This document shows, piece after piece, positions 61,089 through 64,000 of a DNA stretch of 64,000 nt (positions within the stretch are counted from its first letter, which is position 1; the number at the start of each line of letters is the position of its first letter). The translations under genes and the position numbers were made by a program. Source of the DNA: Roseiarcus sp963726105 (lineage in GTDB: Bacteria > Pseudomonadota > Alphaproteobacteria > Rhizobiales > Beijerinckiaceae); contig CAVSBJ010000005.1 in assembly GCA_963726105.1 (NCBI GenBank), positions 112,749-176,748 of the forward strand, in the 5' to 3' direction. The notes below the pieces were generated by a model, which searched no databases, had not been told where the DNA came from, and saw nothing but the letters and a program-made list of their open reading frames with translations.

Positions 61089-61139
61089 TTGAACAGGAAT
61101 GATTTCCGTGCTATGATCGCAAGATACTCGCAGGAGTAT
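61089..61139 (+). promoter_or_regulatory. Sigma-70 promoter with overlapping operator and RBS
   Basis: TTGAAC (61089-61094), a 17-bp spacer and TATGAT (61112-61117) form a near-consensus promoter. ATACTC-GCAG-GAGTAT (61124-61139), a perfect 6-bp inverted repeat, starts 7 nt downstream of the -10, at the expected transcription start, and includes the AGGAG ribosome binding site (61132-61136) of the gene at 61147. The repeat could be a repressor operator, an RNA hairpin hiding the ribosome site, or both. A related GTATAC-type dyad lies upstream at about 61070-61085. Confidence 0.65.
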
Positions 61140-61146
61140 ACTTCCT

Positions 61147-61353
61147 ATGTCCAAGCTTCTTAGTCGGGCAGACGCTGCCCGTTACTGTGAAGAAAATGGA
61201 ATCCCCCATGCGAAGCGGAAGCTAGAGGACTACGCTGCCAAGGGTCGGGGTCCATCGTATACCCAAGTTGGTCGCTCGGCAGTCTACCAGCAAGACGAAC
61301 TGGAAGAGTTCGTCCGCAAGCTCCAGGACGAGAAGGTAAAGCGTGGGTGGTAA
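61147..61353 (+). CDS. AlpA-like helix-turn-helix protein
   Basis: This 68-aa DNA-binding protein begins MSKLLSRADAARYCEENGIP, then KRKLEDYAAKGRGPSYTQVG and VYQQDELEEFVRKLQ. The AlpA/excisionase winged-helix layout (recognition helix then wing RSAVYQQDELEEFV) is clear. In P4-like elements AlpA activates the integrase and controls excision. The compact promoter-operator in front suggests autoregulation. A region of tandem hairpins follows it. Confidence 0.72.
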   Translation: MSKLLSRADAARYCEENGIPHAKRKLEDYAAKGRGPSYTQVGRSAVYQQDELEEFVRKLQDEKVKRGW

Positions 61354-61378
61354 TCTCTAATTTAGGGGGAAACTGATC

Positions 61379-61466
61379 AGGCTCTCCAGGATTACTCGGA
61401 GCCTAATATCCTGAAACAAGATCGGCCCCAGTCTTGCGAGAACTGGAGCCGATAAATATCAGGATA
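61379..61466 (+). other. Tandem hairpins, candidate structured RNA
   Basis: Two or three nested or consecutive inverted repeats fill 88 bp. AGGCTC/GAGCCT (61379-61384 with 61399-61404) forms one. TATCCTGA/TCAGGATA (61407-61414 with 61459-61466) encloses ATCGGCCCCAGT/ACTGGAGCCGAT (61421-61432 with 61442-61453, one mismatch). The second forms a long two-step hairpin with a 9-nt loop CTTGCGAGA. There is no U-run after it, so a simple terminator is less likely than a leader RNA, antisense-type regulator or replication site in front of the primase gene. Confidence 0.5.
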
Positions 61467-61570
61467 ATAACCGGCAGGTGCAATGCCGATGAGATACTAT
61501 AGCACAGTTCATGTTCCAGTTCAAGGACTTTGTTGCGGAGTGTTCTCCCTGTTACTTGCGGGAGGGCAAC

Positions 61571-62488
61571 ATGTCTGAGTGGAGCAATTGGTCTGATGAC
61601 AAAGCCTCTGCCACCAAGAGGAAAACGACCAGAGACAAGAAACAGGTTGTCGTGCCTTATGTCTGTGTCCGTGAACCCGAATATTCACAGACAATGGAGG
61701 TCATGACTAGAAACCATCGCTTTATTCGGCCTGATATATTGCCAGAGAAACTAGGTGCTTTGGTTTCGTATTATGAAGCGAAATGGCTTGACAACAGCAT
61801 TGCCTTTGCCGAACTCCGTTTTGAGCCTGGTGGCGATAGACCAAAGACCTTTCGCCCCTGGTATCATGTCCAAGTTAGCGGGTCAGATAACCCCGACCAT
61901 AACCACGAGATAGCCTTTAGTATTGAGTGGGAACACCTCGTTAAAGCAGGTCTACTTATCCCCGCCAATGTTCCGGGGATGTTTGCGGCGCTGTGCGAGG
62001 CCCGCCGTTTAAAATTGCAATTGCTGGTCGTTCTTTGTGAGGGCGTCAAAGCAATGGGCGCAATGCGGGCCAAGATTTCGAGCCCAGAGGCTCTGAAACG
62101 GTTTGCAGAGGCTGGCTATCACCCTGTCACCTCCGCTTGGTTCTCCGGCGACTATGGCGCAGGCAGAACCAATTACGCCGTACGTCCAGCCAACGAGGAT
62201 TATGTCGTCACCGCCAAGAACGATGTTGCTTTTCCGGTTGAGAAGGTTTCCTGGGCCGTTGCGATGGACACAGGCGATCAAGGCAAGAAGGAATGCCGCA
62301 AAGTTGCCCTGACCCTATGCGGCAAATTCAACGTTGACCCCGACAGAATCCGAATTGTCGATCCGATCCCTGGCTATGAGACGATAAAGCCAGACGGCTA
62401 TGATGACGCTGATACCAATCCGGTTGGTATGGACGGACTTGGACCGAGTTGCCCAGATCATCGGGGCGGTGCTTTGGCCCCAGCATGA
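61571..62488 (+). CDS. Phage/element DNA primase, TOPRIM part
   Basis: The first part of a primase-helicase, with GGGAGGGCAAC before the ATG (MSEWSNWSDDKASATKRKTT). After an N-terminal region of unknown fold (FAELRFEPGGDRPKTFRPWY) it shows a TOPRIM domain: the catalytic Glu in LVVLCEGVKAMGA, then AWFSGDYGAGRTNY, DxD-type acidic residues in AMDTGDQGKKECRKVA, and DRIRIVDPIPGYETIKPDGY with DDAD. The frame ends artificially at 62488 with unrelated residues after NPV (62425). The true continuation is in the +1 frame. This is the layout of P4 alpha-type replication proteins. Confidence 0.75.
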   Translation: MSEWSNWSDDKASATKRKTTRDKKQVVVPYVCVREPEYSQTMEVMTRNHRFIRPDILPEKLGALVSYYEAKWLDNSIAFAELRFEPGGDRPKTFRPWYHVQVSGSDNPDHNHEIAFSIEWEHLVKAGLLIPANVPGMFAALCEARRLKLQLLVVLCEGVKAMGAMRAKISSPEALKRFAEAGYHPVTSAWFSGDYGAGRTNYAVRPANEDYVVTAKNDVAFPVEKVSWAVAMDTGDQGKKECRKVALTLCGKFNVDPDRIRIVDPIPGYETIKPDGYDDADTNPVGMDGLGPSCPDHRGGALAPA

Positions 62489-64000
62489 GCTTTACAGTGT
62501 GGTTATTGTCATTCGAGAGGGCAAGCTCGATCAAAACATTACTGCCACCGAGAATGCTCTTGTTGGCAGTGGGCGGCGATTTTACCAGCACCTAGGCAAA
62601 TTGATTAAGGTCTGCGAAGTCGAAAGGACGGATTTCAACGGTAATGAGATCCTCGCTGACCGAATGGTTACGTGCAACCCTAGGGCCTTAAAGCAGGATA
62701 TTTCTGCCGCCGCCGAACTAGTTAGATGGCGTGGTGACGAGAATAATGGTAGATTAGTCCCTTGCGATCCGCCGGATAACGTTGTTCTAGCCATCACGAA
62801 TAAAATTTGTGGTCCCAATATTCCTTTGCTGCATGGTATAATAAGCGCCCCCACAATACGTTATGATGGCTCCTTGCTACAAGAGCCGGGATATGACCGC
62901 CAGAGCAAACTCCTATTCAATCCTGATGGGGTGACTTATCCGAAGGTGAGCAATAATCCAAGCCACGATGAAGTGGTTAGTTCTCTGGCTCTATGGCAAA
63001 CGTTACTCGAAGAATTTCCCTTTGTTGAAGAGGTTGATCAGTCGGTAGCCATTGCCGCCGCCATGACATTCTTGTCTCGTAAATCTTTGAACCTAAGCCC
63101 GGCCTTCGGCATAACGTCCCCCGACTTTGGAACTGGCAAGACGTATCTGGTTGACGTTTTCAGCACCACCGCCACCGGCTCCACCGCCGCTGTCATTCAG
63201 ACTGGCGATGATGAGGAGTTTCGCAAGCGCCTAGAGACGGAGCTACTGCAAGGTGCTTCCGCCATTGCGTTGGACAACATATCATTGGAGCTCAGGTCAG
63301 ATACCTTGAGCGCCATGCTCACCAGCGAGTTTATTAAGCCCCGTACACTTGGCTCGCATTATTCCACAGAATTGCCGACCAATCTTGTTCTCACAATTAC
63401 GGGTATACAGCTAAAGATCAGGGCCGATTTGGTACGGCGAATTTTGCGAACTAGACTAGATGCACAAGTCGAAAGTCCATGGAAGCGGTCATTCAAGAAT
63501 GATCCTTTGAAAATGGTTCGAGAGCGGCGAGGAGAATACGTGGCGGCGCTGCTTACTTTGCGGCGAGCGTATCATGTGAGCGGACAAACGATCAATTTTA
63601 ACAGCCATTGCGGCTATGAACAATGGAGCCGCTCGATACGGGGAACTGTGAAGTGGTTAGGCCTACCTGATCCGTTTGACAGTGTTGAGTTGGTAAAAGA
63701 GCGGGATCCAGAAAAGTCGGTGTTGATGGTTATCATGGACGAGTGGGGGAAAGCTATTGGGCCTAACAAGGTGAAGTGCTCTGAGGTTATTGCAAAGGCG
63801 ATGGAAGAGGACATTCAAGGCGATGACAAGAACGGTTTTATACGAAACCGGCGATATCCAGCATTTTATGATGCCTTGATGCAAGTGGCAGGGGGACAAG
63901 ATGGAAGTATCAGTACCAAGAGACTTGGTAAGTATTTAGATGGGTTAAGTCGGGTGGTGATTGGGGATCGAAGGTTTACAGACGCTGGTTCCTTTAGAGG
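62427..64000 (+). CDS. Phage/element replicative helicase part, runs off the window
   Basis: From about 62427 the +1 frame is open without a stop to the last base (over 520 codons), reading VWTDLDRVAQIIGAVLWPQH. It continues through PDNVVLAITNKICGPNIPLL with HGIISAPTIRYDGSLLQEPG, then a P-loop ATPase with Walker A TSPDFGTGKTYLVD (about 63107-63148) and Walker B-like ASAIALDNISLE (about 63256). It has no good start of its own, so it is the C-terminal half of the primase at 61571, separated by one extra base, probably in the GG at 62426-62427. It would unwind the element's DNA. The end lies outside the window. Confidence 0.75.

Overview
The window is GC-rich chromosomal DNA from an alphaproteobacterium, most likely of the order Hyphomicrobiales (Rhizobiales). 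The evidence is the protein sequences and the local gene orders: ffh-rpsP-rimM-trmD, etfB-etfA-hbd, hisE-coaA, dmeR-dmeF with a rhizobial-type operator, ptsP near prfA, and an SSF-type hybrid histidine kinase. The species cannot be fixed from sequence reading alone.

Layout. 0-3.4 kb: 5' end of rpsO, a VapBC/FitAB-type toxin-antitoxin pair, a trans-editing deacylase, the thioredoxin co-chaperone YbbN/CnoX and a LON-domain protein. 3.4-5.9 kb: a secreted trypsin-like protease gene split by an IS256-family element that left a clean 8-bp target duplication. 6-11.2 kb: a 1174-aa SSF hybrid histidine kinase and the dmeRF metal-efflux operon. 11.4-16.4 kb: a small secreted protein, a decayed IS1182-like remnant and a paoABC-type molybdenum aldehyde oxidoreductase operon whose large subunit is frameshifted. 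16.4-22 kb: GST, TadD-like lipoprotein, YCII protein and a 2-hydroxyacid dehydrogenase mixed with several broken genes. 22-34.4 kb: nadD, prfA, ptsP, a four-gene peptide-type ABC importer, etfBA and a 3-hydroxyacyl-CoA dehydrogenase.

34.4-42 kb: a truncated WYL-type regulator, a VOC protein, a 712-aa P-loop ATPase fused to a nucleotide-cyclase homology domain, and a translation/SRP operon (ffh, rpsP, rimM, trmD) with an orphan Rieske protein gene between rimM and trmD. 42.4-53.4 kb: an IorAB-type molybdenum hydroxylase, an NCS1 transporter, deoC with an ALDH16-like aldehyde dehydrogenase, a TraB/GumN protein, coaA and hisE. 53.5-64 kb: tRNA-Val(CAC) followed by a mobile-element zone. This holds a 5'-truncated serine recombinase, an IS5-family element, efp and epmA, an IS630 fragment, a frameshifted tyrosine integrase, and an AT-rich module with excisionase/AlpA-like proteins, a compact promoter-operator, tandem RNA hairpins and a TOPRIM primase-helicase running off the window.

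Housekeeping genes are intact throughout, whereas nearly all accessory genes near mobile elements carry indels, nonsense codons or truncations. This looks like accessory-gene decay, although assembly indels cannot be excluded. The most novel-looking gene is the ATPase-cyclase fusion at 35675-37813. The best candidate mobile system is the integrase/primase-helicase element at the right end.
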